A stretch of 24,803 nucleotides of DNA. Source: JAOSJT01 sp035914695. GTDB taxonomy: Bacteria; Bacteroidota; Ignavibacteria; SZUA-365. The notes beneath the pieces were generated by a model. That model was not told where the DNA came from, did no database searches, and saw nothing but the letters and a program-made list of their open reading frames with translations. The position numbers and the translations under genes are program-made. Below, piece after piece: positions 7,986 to 15,702 of the stretch. Numbering within the stretch: the first letter of the stretch is position 1; every line of letters begins with the position of its first letter. Location: the NCBI GenBank assembly GCA_035914695.1, contig JAMIQH010000277.1:1-24803 (forward strand), written 5' to 3'.

Positions 7986-9005
7986 TTATTCGCGTTCGGA
8001 GTACCTACGATCTTCCTCCCAAGCAAGCGCGACGACATCGATGAAATCCTCGATGACAGATTGCACGAGTTGCGCTGACTGCAGCGCGCCCACCCATTCT
8101 TCCGGAATTGATCCAGCCCCGAAAACCAAACCGGCGAGCGCTCCTGTCACACATGCCGTGGTGTCGCAGTCGTTGCCAAGCTCCACGGCCAAAGAAACCG
8201 CATCCTTGAACGATGTGCTACGCAACACACACCAGAGCGCCGCTTCAAGCGTATGGACGACATATCCGTCCGAATAAATCCTGTCCGCCGGAAGTTCTTT
8301 GAAACCCGGTAGAAATATGCGGTGATACAGGGGCAATTCCGCAGCAAACGCACTCGTATGCAGGATACCGTGGTGACGGCGGTGTACGGCAACGAGAGCG
8401 GAGTGCAATGCGTCCGAAGCACTCACGGCTGGATCGTCTAAAAAGCTGCGGAGCGCATGCGCCAGAAGGAGGGAAAAAATAACGCAGCCCAGTCGTGAGC
8501 GAGGATGTGCGTGGGTAATAGCGGATACGGTGGAAACCGCTGTGCACAACACTGTCTCTGGAGAGAGTGCATGATAGATCGCAACGGGAGCGATGCGCAT
8601 AAGCGAGCCATTGCCATTGCAACCTTCTTCCGTGCATCCGCAGGTGGTGACCGTCGCCCCGGCGTGATATCGGTGCAACGCACTGCTTGTGGTGATGCCG
8701 CAATCGAAAACCTGGCCATGCGGCGTCATGTGTGCCTGATTCATCCAACGGACAAAGGTATCCGCGAGAAGAGGGAGTGAGAAGCCCTTCGCATACACTT
8801 CGGCCGTACATAGCAGCATGGAGGAATCGTCCGACCAGGTACCGGGCGGTTGATTGTACGTCCCGTACCCGGTCATTGCACAGGTGAAACGCGATCGCGT
8901 CTGCTCCCTGGAGAGGAATTCAAAGGGGACTCCCAGGGCATCCCCAACCACCGCGCCAAAAAGTGCGGCTCGTATCCGCTGCCTCGCATCATCATTCATG
9001 ACCAT
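7986..9005 (-). CDS. ADP-ribosylglycohydrolase family protein (DraG/ARH-like)
   Basis: A soluble enzyme of 339 residues predicted to remove ADP-ribose from proteins or small molecules using a dinuclear Mg centre. The family marks are all present: GDALGVPFE at 21-29, the metal-binding WSDDSSM at 57-63, an internal NGSLMRIAP segment, and GNDCDTTACVTGALAG at 277-292 carrying the second Asp pair. Length is normal for the family. Two ATGs lie two codons apart (9005 and 8999); GGAG lies 4 nt before the first and 10 nt before the second, so either may be used. The gene stands alone: no ADP-ribosyltransferase, toxin or nitrogenase gene is adjacent, so the substrate cannot be inferred. It lies 104 nt downstream of the SH3b/beta-barrel gene and may be cotranscribed with it. 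Confidence 0.9.
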   Translation of the reverse strand: MVMNDDARQRIRAALFGAVVGDALGVPFEFLSREQTRSRFTCAMTGYGTYNQPPGTWSDDSSMLLCTAEVYAKGFSLPLLADTFVRWMNQAHMTPHGQVFDCGITTSSALHRYHAGATVTTCGCTEEGCNGNGSLMRIAPVAIYHALSPETVLCTAVSTVSAITHAHPRSRLGCVIFSLLLAHALRSFLDDPAVSASDALHSALVAVHRRHHGILHTSAFAAELPLYHRIFLPGFKELPADRIYSDGYVVHTLEAALWCVLRSTSFKDAVSLAVELGNDCDTTACVTGALAGLVFGAGSIPEEWVGALQSAQLVQSVIEDFIDVVALAWEEDRRYSERE

Positions 9006-9109
9006 ACTTCTCCATAGGTGTCAGGTACTTCGGGCGATGGCAGGCCTGAGGTCTCAACAATCGATTTGGCTCTATGGAATCGTCGCTGTATTTCCAGGGA
9101 AACAGATCG

Positions 9110-10039
9110 TTAATATATCACGCCAAAACTCAGAAGCAAGCCCATGCCCTTGAGATCCAACCGGGCATTCGCGTCATCGTGCAATTGCGCAAGAGAATAG
9201 GCCACACGACCTTGAACGATAATCGTGAAGCCAGCAGCAGGAATATCCACTCCCAGGAACGCGCTGATGCCGTAATCCAATTGCTCGACGTCTGTAACCT
9301 CACGCACTGGCCCTTCATCCGGGACCTCCGCGGCATTGAGCAACCATCCCGCGAAGGGGCCGGCACCCACGGTGATGGCCGAACCGTAGGCGTTGTAGGG
9401 GAACAGCAATAACAAATGCAGTGGAAGTTCGAGGTAGTCCAGTCGCAATTCCCGCCGTTGCGCTTCGTCGCCGAGCACCGCGCCTTTGCGGGTATATGCG
9501 AGTCCGAGTTGCACACCACCATCCTCCCATGCGTTCACACGCATCACTGCGCCGAGCTGAAAGGACACGCGTGCATCGCGTTGTTCAGGGGCATCTGTAC
9601 CGCGTACGCCCGCCATCACCGCACCGCCCTCCAATCCGAAGCGGAGCAAACGGGATCGCCGTATCGCGCGAGGCTGCGCCGGGGCGACGCCTCCACTGCC
9701 ATAGGCGGAGGATGGATACTGCGCGGGGGCTTCGACGGGAGCTGCGGGCTTGACCATCGCAATGCGTTCCGTGCGCAGCTGTTGTGCCTGCAGCCATCCT
9801 TGTCTTCCCTCGGCGGTGCGAACCTGAAACCAGCCCGCGCGTGAGTCCAGCACATCCACCAACGCATCGCGTCGCACGGTCGTCACGCTGCGCGCGGTTG
9901 CCGAAGGGGCTTCGCGCAGCTCCGCTTGCTCGGCAATGACCGTGCCGCGCCAGAGGGTGTCTCCGATCGACTGCGCGGGGCGCGCAGCGATTGCGGTGAA
10001 GGCGGGGACGAACAGAAAAAGAAGAATCATTGATCGCAT
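9110..10039 (-). CDS. SH3b-domain protein with PorT-like outer-membrane beta-barrel
   Basis: An exported protein of 309 residues. The start at 10039 is preferred because it opens a signal peptide (MRSMILLFLFVPAFTAIA, cleaved near AARPAQS) and has AAGGA 8 nt upstream; the frame remains open 61 codons further up, but that part is Arg-rich and unlike a protein. Residues about 30-90 resemble a bacterial SH3 domain (ELREAPSATARSVTTVRRD ... GWFQVRTAEGRQGWL), a fold that often binds peptidoglycan. A Pro/Ala-rich linker (95-125) leads to an outer-membrane beta-barrel domain of the PorT-like type, with LGLAYTRKGAVL, LDYLELPLHLLL, VGAGPFAGWLLNA and a C-terminal aromatic (VIY). It could tie the outer membrane to the cell wall or sense the envelope; that role is inference. 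No partner gene is evident. Confidence 0.8.
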   Translation of the reverse strand: MRSMILLFLFVPAFTAIAARPAQSIGDTLWRGTVIAEQAELREAPSATARSVTTVRRDALVDVLDSRAGWFQVRTAEGRQGWLQAQQLRTERIAMVKPAAPVEAPAQYPSSAYGSGGVAPAQPRAIRRSRLLRFGLEGGAVMAGVRGTDAPEQRDARVSFQLGAVMRVNAWEDGGVQLGLAYTRKGAVLGDEAQRRELRLDYLELPLHLLLLFPYNAYGSAITVGAGPFAGWLLNAAEVPDEGPVREVTDVEQLDYGISAFLGVDIPAAGFTIIVQGRVAYSLAQLHDDANARLDLKGMGLLLSFGVIY

Positions 10040-10080
10040 ATGCGAGGTCCTTGGTAGTGGGATCTGATTGCGGTGATGCT

Positions 10081-10116
10081 CGTGTTGCCTTCGTCTGTTC
10101 TGGTTGCGGCAACACG
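10081..10116 (-). promoter_or_regulatory. 9-bp stem-loop in leader of SH3b/beta-barrel gene
   Basis: Perfect pairing of cgtgttgcc with ggcaacacg across an 18-nt loop, 42 nt upstream of the chosen start. There is no U-run, so it is not an intrinsic terminator. It could be an mRNA leader structure or an operator; nothing further can be said. Confidence 0.35.
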
Positions 10117-10199
10117 CCCCACCCTTGCGCGGCACGCGTGTGACTCGCAACGCCAGTGAAGCGCAACGCGATCTCACATCTCGGCGGGGCTTGCGAGCG

Positions 10200-10229
10200 C
10201 AAAGTAGCGAGGATCGTTTCAAGATTCAA
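10200..10229 (-). promoter_or_regulatory. Possible Bacteroidota-type promoter for the SH3b/beta-barrel gene
   Basis: On the minus strand, TTG (10229-10227) is followed 20 nt later by TACTTTG (10206-10200). This is close to the Bacteroidota primary sigma pattern (a TTG box, about 19-20 nt, then TAnnTTTG) but the -7 box is one base short. It lies about 160 nt upstream of the start. Weak by itself. Confidence 0.2.
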
Positions 10230-10374
10230 GAGTGAGGAATCGGATACATGCTTCGAACTCCCTTCACACACTTATGCCAGCATACGTTCGCGATTCATGA
10301 AATTCCCCCCTACCGAAGCGCGTGATCGTATTCCCTCGATGGGCGGATCGGATCGGCTACGTATCCCGCATGGT

Positions 10375-10971
10375 TCATGCCAATAATGCGAGCATACGCT
10401 GCAACTCCAGCGGCGTGTTGATGTTGAGAAGCATGGAATGATGGTACCGCGGGACGCGAAGATCGAGACGAAGGCGAAGCACGTGCTGCGTCCCGAGAAA
10501 TCCGTTGACACTTCTCCTCCCTGTGGAGAGATAATCCCGCAGTTCGGAGCGAATCGATGCGTCGTAACAGCCGATGAGAGGTTGCTCATGCGATTGATCT
10601 GCCGCCACCACCACAGCCGCGCGGTCGGCGTGGGCGAGCAGCGTCTCAAACACGCTGCTCGTGAGCCCAGGCGCGTCACAGGGCGCCACGAGCAAACGAC
10701 CGGCATCGACACGGTCAAGTACCGACAGCAATCCCCCAAGCGGCCCCCTGTCGGGCAACGCATCCTCCACGAAGCGGTACCGCTCCGCCGACGCATCGCC
10801 TCTCCAGGCGACGCTGACGACCACTTCGTCGACCAGCGAGCGCATTGCTTGCGCAACATGATCGAGGAAGCATCGTCCGTCGAGCAGGAGCGCGGCTTTA
10901 TCCCTGCCCATGCGTCGGCTGCGGCCACCCGCGAGTACCACGCCGAGCGTCGGCCCTGAATATCGCGTCAC
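10375..10971 (-). CDS. mobA: Molybdenum cofactor guanylyltransferase MobA
   Basis: Transfers GMP from GTP to molybdopterin to make the guanine dinucleotide cofactor used by DMSO-reductase-family enzymes such as nitrate reductases. The 198-residue product carries the nucleotidyltransferase signature LAGGRSRRMGRDK at 13-25 and the metal-binding CDAPGL segment, and its length matches the family. The start is a GTG at 10971 that overlaps the TGA of the upstream permease gene (GTGA), which suggests translational coupling. The frame is open far upstream inside the permease gene, but homology begins only at LGVVLAGG, which supports the GTG. It is the last gene of the cofactor operon. Confidence 0.92.
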   Translation of the reverse strand: MTRYSGPTLGVVLAGGRSRRMGRDKAALLLDGRCFLDHVAQAMRSLVDEVVVSVAWRGDASAERYRFVEDALPDRGPLGGLLSVLDRVDAGRLLVAPCDAPGLTSSVFETLLAHADRAAVVVAADQSHEQPLIGCYDASIRSELRDYLSTGRRSVNGFLGTQHVLRLRLDLRVPRYHHSMLLNINTPLELQRMLALLA

Positions 10972-11717
10972 AGCAACGCTCCCGCCAGCAGTTTGCCGCC
11001 GGCGAGCAACAACACCACCGCCAGTATCCAACGCACTGTGGCGGGTCGGAACCACAGCGCTCCCGCCCTCGAGCCGAGAATCGCTCCGGCGAGCACGGCG
11101 AAAAGGGTCGGGAAAAAGAACTGCCATTCCAATCCACGCGATCCCATTCCCGCGAGCAGTCCACTCATCGAATTGAGCACAATGAAGACGCTCGACACCG
11201 CGGCGCTCTCCCGCACATCTGTCCAGCGCAAGAGCAACAACAACGGACTGAGAAAGACGCCACCTCCGATGCCGGTCATGCCCGCCAGCATCCCTAGTAT
11301 GCCCCCGATGAGCAGCGCCTGCAACCACAATCGCCGTGCGTTCATCACCGTGGGTGTGACCAACATACGGCGAGACGCGAGCAAGCGCCAGGCGGCGAAC
11401 AGCAGCGCCGCACCGAGCAACACGCCGAAGGTGTTGCGATCAACATGCAGTTGCGCGCCCAGCCAGGCGGCCGGCACGGAGGCGACAATCAGAGGAAGCA
11501 ACAGATTCCACCGCAGGTATCCCTGGCGATGGAAATGCCAGCCGCTGATTCCCGCCACTACAATGTTGAGCGCCAGCGCTACGGGCACCATGTCCTGCCT
11601 CGCCACTCCCAGCAACGCGAAGAGTGCGAGATAACCCGACGCTCCTCCATGGCCGACGCTGGAGTACAGCCAGGCGACAACGAAAAACAACGGGAGGAAT
11701 TCAATCGGGATAATCAT
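10968..11717 (-). CDS. TauE/SafE family sulfite/anion permease
   Basis: An integral membrane protein of 249 residues with about seven to eight hydrophobic helices. Both halves have the family's Gly-rich signature: VGHGGASGYLALFALLG near the N-terminus and GMLAGMTGIGGGVFLSPLLLL in the second half. The family (TSUP) moves sulfur-containing anions such as sulfite, taurine breakdown products or sulfoacetate. The start at 11717 (MIIPIEFLPLFF) is preferred over the ATG at 11726 because GAGG lies 10 nt before it but touches the earlier ATG. It begins 13 nt after the MOSC gene and overlaps mobA by 4 nt, so it sits inside the cofactor operon. That position suggests an anion linked to cofactor chemistry, such as molybdate or a sulfur oxyanion, but the substrate is not shown by the sequence. 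Confidence 0.88.
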   Translation of the reverse strand: MIIPIEFLPLFFVVAWLYSSVGHGGASGYLALFALLGVARQDMVPVALALNIVVAGISGWHFHRQGYLRWNLLLPLIVASVPAAWLGAQLHVDRNTFGVLLGAALLFAAWRLLASRRMLVTPTVMNARRLWLQALLIGGILGMLAGMTGIGGGVFLSPLLLLLRWTDVRESAAVSSVFIVLNSMSGLLAGMGSRGLEWQFFFPTLFAVLAGAILGSRAGALWFRPATVRWILAVVLLLAGGKLLAGALL

Positions 11718-11730
11718 TTCCCACATTCCT

Positions 11731-12249
11731 CTATATGCCAGCAGCGGCGGTGCTTGCGGTATCAATCGATGCCTCGTCGTGAGGCAGAACTTCCACCACA
11801 TCACCCACGGCGATTTCGCCGCCTCGCAGCACGCGGGCAAAAACGCCCTCGCGCGGCATCACGCAATCGCCCGCTTTGTAGTAGATTGCGCAGCGTGTGT
11901 GACACTCCTTGCCGATTTGCGTGATCTCGATCAGTGCCGCCCCGATGCGCAAACGCGTGCCCAGCGCCAATGTGGGCAGATGCAGAAAGCTTGTGGTGAT
12001 ATTCTCCGCAAAGGCGCCGGCACGCACCTTCAATCCCTTCGCCCGCATGCTGTCGATGCTCTCCATGGCGAGCAAACTCACCTGACGATGCCAGTCCCCC
12101 GCATGCGCATCACCCACGAGGCCCCAGCGCTCGCGCAGTTCCGCACTGCGCACATTGCTTTTGGGAATGCCCTTGCGCTTGCTCAGGGAGATCGCGGCAA
12201 TCACGCCGCGCGTGCTCGCGGGAGTTCCGTGTATGCTTTCCTTCCACAT
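11731..12249 (-). CDS. MOSC domain-containing protein
   Basis: A 172-residue stand-alone MOSC domain, the beta-barrel domain also found at the C-terminus of molybdenum-cofactor sulfurases and in YiiM/mARC proteins. Visible marks are GLVGDAHAGDWHRQVSLL (43-60), FAENITT (80-86) and GKECHTRC (113-120) with Cys116 and Cys120, then Cys129. The family binds the molybdenum cofactor or carries sulfur to it. Similar single-domain MOSC proteins often sit beside or are fused to MoaB/Mog, which agrees with this operon. The start at 12249 has AGGAAAG upstream. It begins 33 nt after moeA ends. The exact step it serves is unknown. Confidence 0.9.
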   Translation of the reverse strand: MWKESIHGTPASTRGVIAAISLSKRKGIPKSNVRSAELRERWGLVGDAHAGDWHRQVSLLAMESIDSMRAKGLKVRAGAFAENITTSFLHLPTLALGTRLRIGAALIEITQIGKECHTRCAIYYKAGDCVMPREGVFARVLRGGEIAVGDVVEVLPHDEASIDTASTAAAGI

Positions 12250-12282
12250 GATGCTTTCCTTTCCTGCTGATGTTTGTGCGAA

Positions 12283-13497
12283 TCAGATATGCCACCGCAT
12301 GACTTCAACCTCCACCGTCCTTCCCGCTTCCCAGCTTCCCGCGAAGGCGGGCAGGCGGAGAAATGCCGCACCGCGCGCCACCGCCCCGAGCATATGCGAG
12401 CCCTGCGATGACAAAGGCTGAGCCTGTGGCATAAGAGTACCGCCGTCGCGCAATTCCACGAAGATAACGTGCTCGCGCTCGCTGTCGTTGCGCAGTGGTG
12501 AAGCCAGCGTTGCGTGTACGCATCGATTTGCCTTGGGAAGCGCCATGCACTGCATCAACGCGGGACGGACGAAGAGATACAGACCGAGCAAGGCCGAGAG
12601 CGGATTTCCGGGCAACCCGAACACCATGCGCTGCCCTCGCGTGCCAAAAAACACCGGCTTGCCCGGTTTCATCGCCACCCGCCAGAAGTGTTCGCGCACT
12701 CCCACGCGTTGCATGACATCGCGCACAACGTCGTACTCGCCCACGGACACGCCTCCCGATGTGATGAGCACATCGGTGTTTTTCAGGACGCCGCGCACCG
12801 TCGCGAGCATGCGTCGCGCATCGTCGTGCACGCGCAGCACCGAGCAGTTGGTGCCCATGAGCGTCAAGGCCGCGCGAATGCTGTAAGAATTCGCATCCGG
12901 GATTTGTCCCGGCGCGAGTATGGCGCCTGGTGTGCGCAACTCGTTGCCCGTGACCAGCACGGTGACGCGGGGACGCGCATAAACCCGAACACGTGCGTAT
13001 CCGAGTGTGGCGCACATACCGACGGCGGCGGGTGTCGCGCAGCTTCCATCGTGAAGCGCGATGTCGCCGAAGGTGAATTCCTCGCCCTTGCGCCGCACAT
13101 GCTCGCCCACGCGCGGCGGTTTCGTGACAATAATGAAATCGCCGTCGCGCTCGACATTTTCCTGCATCAACACGGTATCGGTACCGTCGGGCATAGCCGC
13201 GCCGGTGAAAATGCGTGCGCATTCGCCGTTACCGATGCTGCGTTTGCTTGCACCGCCTGCCTGCAACCGCGCCACCACGCGCATGTGTCGTGGCGCTCGC
13301 TCGCTGGCTTGCACACACTCCTCGGCACGCAGCGCGTAGCCGTCCATGGCGGCGTTGTCGAAACGCGGAATACTTTCGCGCGCGTACAGCGCTTCGGCAA
13401 AAGTGTGCCCCACTGCGTTCGCCAGCGGCACAGAAACGATGCGCATCGTCGGTGTATGTTCGCGCACCAGGCGCTGCGCTTCGTCAACCGACAACAT
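12283..13497 (-). CDS. moeA: Molybdopterin molybdenumtransferase MoeA
   Basis: Inserts molybdate into adenylylated molybdopterin. The 404-residue protein has the full MoeA layout: an N-terminal domain with FDNAAMDGYAL at 46-56, the molybdopterin-binding domain with LITSGGVSVGEYD at 244-256 and GLPGNPLSALL near 294-304, and a C-terminal beta domain ending VEVEVMRWHI. Length is typical. The start ATG at 13497 lies inside the end of the upstream moaC-moaB gene, a 14-nt overlap, so the two are probably coupled. MoeA works directly after MoaB/Mog, and here the genes follow in pathway order. Confidence 0.96.
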   Translation of the reverse strand: MLSVDEAQRLVREHTPTMRIVSVPLANAVGHTFAEALYARESIPRFDNAAMDGYALRAEECVQASERAPRHMRVVARLQAGGASKRSIGNGECARIFTGAAMPDGTDTVLMQENVERDGDFIIVTKPPRVGEHVRRKGEEFTFGDIALHDGSCATPAAVGMCATLGYARVRVYARPRVTVLVTGNELRTPGAILAPGQIPDANSYSIRAALTLMGTNCSVLRVHDDARRMLATVRGVLKNTDVLITSGGVSVGEYDVVRDVMQRVGVREHFWRVAMKPGKPVFFGTRGQRMVFGLPGNPLSALLGLYLFVRPALMQCMALPKANRCVHATLASPLRNDSEREHVIFVELRDGGTLMPQAQPLSSQGSHMLGAVARGAAFLRLPAFAGSWEAGRTVEVEVMRWHI

Positions 13498-14467
13498 CGG
13501 CCAATTCCTTCGCTTCGCTTACGACCGCACCGTTCAACGGAGGATGCGGCACATGCACGGGACTGCTTTTCATCCACAACATTTTGAAGGCATGCAGCAT
13601 CGCCGGGAACACCGCGTCGAGCGCGTCGCGCACACCGCCACGGCTGCCGGGCAGAGCGAGCACGATGCTTTTACCACGGATACCCGCGACATTGCGCGAG
13701 AGCATCGCATACGGCGTTCGCTCCTGTCCGTACGCGCGTATGGCTTCGGCTATTCCCGGCGCATCGCGTTCGAGCACTGTGCTCAGGGCTTCGGGAGTGC
13801 AATCGCGCGGACTGAAACCGGTACCGCCGGTGAGCAGCACCACGTCGCAGTGGAGCGTATCGGTCATGTGCAGCACCGCTTCGCGAATGTCCTCGATCTC
13901 GTCGGGCACGATCCTGTACTGCTCCACCACGAGACCCTCATCCTCGAGACGCTCGCGAATGGTGAGGCCGGAGGCATCACTTTTCAAACCCGCATGTATG
14001 GTATCGGACATCACCAGCACGCCGGCGCGCAGAGGTTGTGGCCACACGTCTCGGCGGTCGGATGTTCCTCCGCGCTTCTCCAGCAAACGCACACCGCGAA
14101 TTTCCATGTCGTCGTCCACCATTTTCATCATATCGTATATCGTGAGCGCCGCCACGCTTGCTCCCGTCATCGCTTCCATTTCCACGCCAGTGCGGTAGAT
14201 GGAGACAACGGACACGGTGATGCGAATTCCATCCTCGAGCATATCGAATTCCACCGCGGCGTGCTCGACCGGAATGGGGTGGCAATACGGAATGATATCG
14301 CTGGTGCGCTTCACTGCTTGAATCGCTGCGACGCGGGCCACGGGCAATGGATCGCCCTTCGGCAGTTTTCGGTCATAGAGCAGTGTGAGCGCATCGGCAC
14401 CGATGCCGATCACGGCTTCGGCACGCGCGCTACGCAGTGTGGGCGATTTTCGTGAAATGTCGAACAT
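13484..14467 (-). CDS. moaCB: Bifunctional MoaC-MoaB/Mog fusion protein
   Basis: A two-enzyme fusion of 327 residues in molybdenum-cofactor synthesis. Residues 1-140 are MoaC (cyclic pyranopterin monophosphate synthase): KRTSDIIPYCHPIP (53-66) with catalytic-type Lys53, and GVEMEAMTGASVAALTIYDMMK (94-115) with Asp112 and Lys115. Residues 147-327 are MoaB/Mog (molybdopterin adenylyltransferase): GVLVMSDT, LLTGGTGFSPRD (211-222) and ALPGSRGG (271-278). Joining them links an early and a late step of the pathway; such fusions are known in some bacteria. The start at 14467 is chosen because GGAGG lies 6 nt before it, whereas the ATG at 14473 directly abuts that site. It begins 2 nt after moaA ends. 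Confidence 0.93.
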   Translation of the reverse strand: MFDISRKSPTLRSARAEAVIGIGADALTLLYDRKLPKGDPLPVARVAAIQAVKRTSDIIPYCHPIPVEHAAVEFDMLEDGIRITVSVVSIYRTGVEMEAMTGASVAALTIYDMMKMVDDDMEIRGVRLLEKRGGTSDRRDVWPQPLRAGVLVMSDTIHAGLKSDASGLTIRERLEDEGLVVEQYRIVPDEIEDIREAVLHMTDTLHCDVVLLTGGTGFSPRDCTPEALSTVLERDAPGIAEAIRAYGQERTPYAMLSRNVAGIRGKSIVLALPGSRGGVRDALDAVFPAMLHAFKMLWMKSSPVHVPHPPLNGAVVSEAKELADVVG

Positions 14468-14469
14468 AG

Positions 14470-15462
14470 TCATCCTCCGATTCGAATCATGGATCTGTTG
14501 TGCAATTGTCGTAGTGCTTCGGCACCGGGATGCGCGGCCCATTTCCCCTGTAATGCGGCGCGAATAGCCCGGAGCAGCGCCTCGTCGTCGGCTCCCGCGC
14601 GCATCAGATCGCGCACGTTGAGTTCGCCCGGCGAGAAGAGGCACACTTTCATCGCGCCGTCGGCGGTCAGCCGCAGGCGTTCGCAGCCATCGCAAAAGTG
14701 TTCGGTCATCGACGCGATAATGCCGATCGTACCGCGAAGTCCTTCCACAGCGAAGCGCTTCGCCACGGCATCACCACTCGCCAGCGGTCGAAGCGCGAAG
14801 CGCTCGCCGAGTGCCACGCGCATGTCAGCGGCGCTCATCATGCGATCACTGCGCCAGGCATTATCGTCGAAGGGCATGTACTCGATGAAGCGGACTTCCA
14901 GTGGGGTCGCGCGTGCGAGCGCGACGAAATCCGCAAGTTCGTCCTCGTTTACTCCGCGCATCACCACCGTATTGATTTTCACCGTCCCGATGCCCGCCAC
15001 CAATGCGGCATCGATACCACGCAAGACCTCGTCGAGCGCGTCGCTGCCGGTGATTACGCGGAAGCGCTCAGGTCGTAACGAATCGAGACTGATATTCACC
15101 GCATCCAGGCCTGCCGCACGCAGTGCGGAGACGTGGCGAGCTAGAAGCATGCCGTTCGTGGTGAGCGCCACCGTGTCCACACCCGGCAGTGCGCGTAATG
15201 CTCCTACCAGTTCCACGAGATCGTGACGCAGCAGCGGTTCGCCTCCGGTGAGGCGAATCTTGCGCACTCCCTGCGTGGCGCAGAGCGCGGCGAAGCGCAG
15301 GATTTCCTCTGCACGCATCATCGCGCCATGCATCGTACCAGCGGCGACAAGAGGCCGGCAGTACGCACAGCGAAAATTGCACTGTTCCGTGACCGCGATG
15401 CGCAGATAACGGTGCGCACGTTGATGGGCATCGAGCAGCATGTCTTCGCTCCTTTCACTCAT
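14470..15462 (-). CDS. moaA: GTP 3',8-cyclase MoaA (radical SAM)
   Basis: Catalyses the first committed step of molybdenum-cofactor synthesis, cyclising GTP with two 4Fe-4S clusters and S-adenosylmethionine. The 330-residue protein has the radical-SAM triad CNFRCAYC (Cys28, 32, 35), the SAM-binding RLTGGEPLL stretch, and the second cluster in CDGCERLRLTADGAMKVC. It ends in the double glycine (RIGG) expected of active MoaA. The residues before the first cysteine read VTEQ where VTDR is usual. The start at 15462 has AGGA 6 nt upstream, but ATG 15441 has a stronger AAAGGAG 7 nt upstream and could be the true start. A long, highly structured leader precedes it. It is the first gene of the cofactor operon. 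Confidence 0.95.
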   Translation of the reverse strand: MSERSEDMLLDAHQRAHRYLRIAVTEQCNFRCAYCRPLVAAGTMHGAMMRAEEILRFAALCATQGVRKIRLTGGEPLLRHDLVELVGALRALPGVDTVALTTNGMLLARHVSALRAAGLDAVNISLDSLRPERFRVITGSDALDEVLRGIDAALVAGIGTVKINTVVMRGVNEDELADFVALARATPLEVRFIEYMPFDDNAWRSDRMMSAADMRVALGERFALRPLASGDAVAKRFAVEGLRGTIGIIASMTEHFCDGCERLRLTADGAMKVCLFSPGELNVRDLMRAGADDEALLRAIRAALQGKWAAHPGAEALRQLHNRSMIRIGG

Positions 15463-15702
15463 GGGGTTCCTTTCTCGTAAATGCGCTTCGTCCTGTCCGT
15501 TGTGGACAGGACGAAGCGTCGATGCCGTGCATCGTGAGCGTCTTCTCCTTTCCACATCGGGGGGCGACACCGTTTCCGGTGGCACCGTGCCCCGCCACCT
15601 GGCGGGGGGATCGTCGGGCGATCCTCGGACCGCCGTCCCTTCCGCTTTCGCGGGTCGGGACGTGCGGACTCGGAGTATGTCAACGAACGTCGCGCGTGAT
15701 GG
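15463..15702 (-). ncRNA. Structured leader RNA upstream of moaA (candidate riboswitch or processing element)
   Basis: No gene lies between actF and moaA. The minus-strand RNA can fold into a string of hairpins: a CCGC-GAAA-GCGG tetraloop (15642-15653), a 6-bp stem (15608-15624), an 8-bp stem (15590-15607), a CACCG-GAAA-CGGTG tetraloop (15568-15581) and a perfect 15-bp stem (15484-15518) ending 21 nt before the moaA ATG. Two GAAA tetraloops and the position before moaA fit a Moco-type riboswitch, but I cannot verify a match to that family's conserved core. The last stem has no U-run, so it is more likely a translation-control or RNase processing structure than a terminator. Confidence 0.45.
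15484..15518 (-). promoter_or_regulatory. moaA: Perfect 15-bp hairpin just upstream of moaA
   Basis: cgcttcgtcctgtcc (15484-15498) pairs without mismatch with ggacaggacgaagcg (15504-15518) around a 5-nt loop. On the minus strand it is followed by CATTTACGAGAAAGGAACCCC and then the moaA ATG, so the ribosome site lies in the single-stranded tail. The stem is too perfect to be chance. The absence of a T-run argues against intrinsic termination. Confidence 0.7.

Larger units (their letters stand above)
10040..10374 (-). other. Intergenic region between mobA and the SH3b/beta-barrel gene
   Basis: There is no gene I can support in these 335 nt; open frames are Arg-rich extensions of neighbouring frames. 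It contains a 9-bp inverted repeat, cgtgttgcc (10081-10089) with ggcaacacg (10108-10116), loop 18 nt, within the likely 5' leader of the SH3b gene. I found no hairpin plus T-run after mobA, so the end of the cofactor operon is not marked by an obvious intrinsic terminator. Confidence 0.5.

Noticed and set aside
10972..11328. N-terminal extension of mobA through the permease gene
   Set aside because: The sequence does not resemble MobA until LGVVLAGG; it lies antiphase in the TauE/SafE gene.
15661..15690. TTGACA-like -35 box (15683-15678) for a moaA promoter
   Set aside because: No acceptable -10 or Bacteroidota -7 box is found at the right distance.
15463..15702. Cobalamin or TPP riboswitch
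   Set aside because: I could not find the conserved core boxes of either; a Moco-type element fits the gene context better but is itself unproven.
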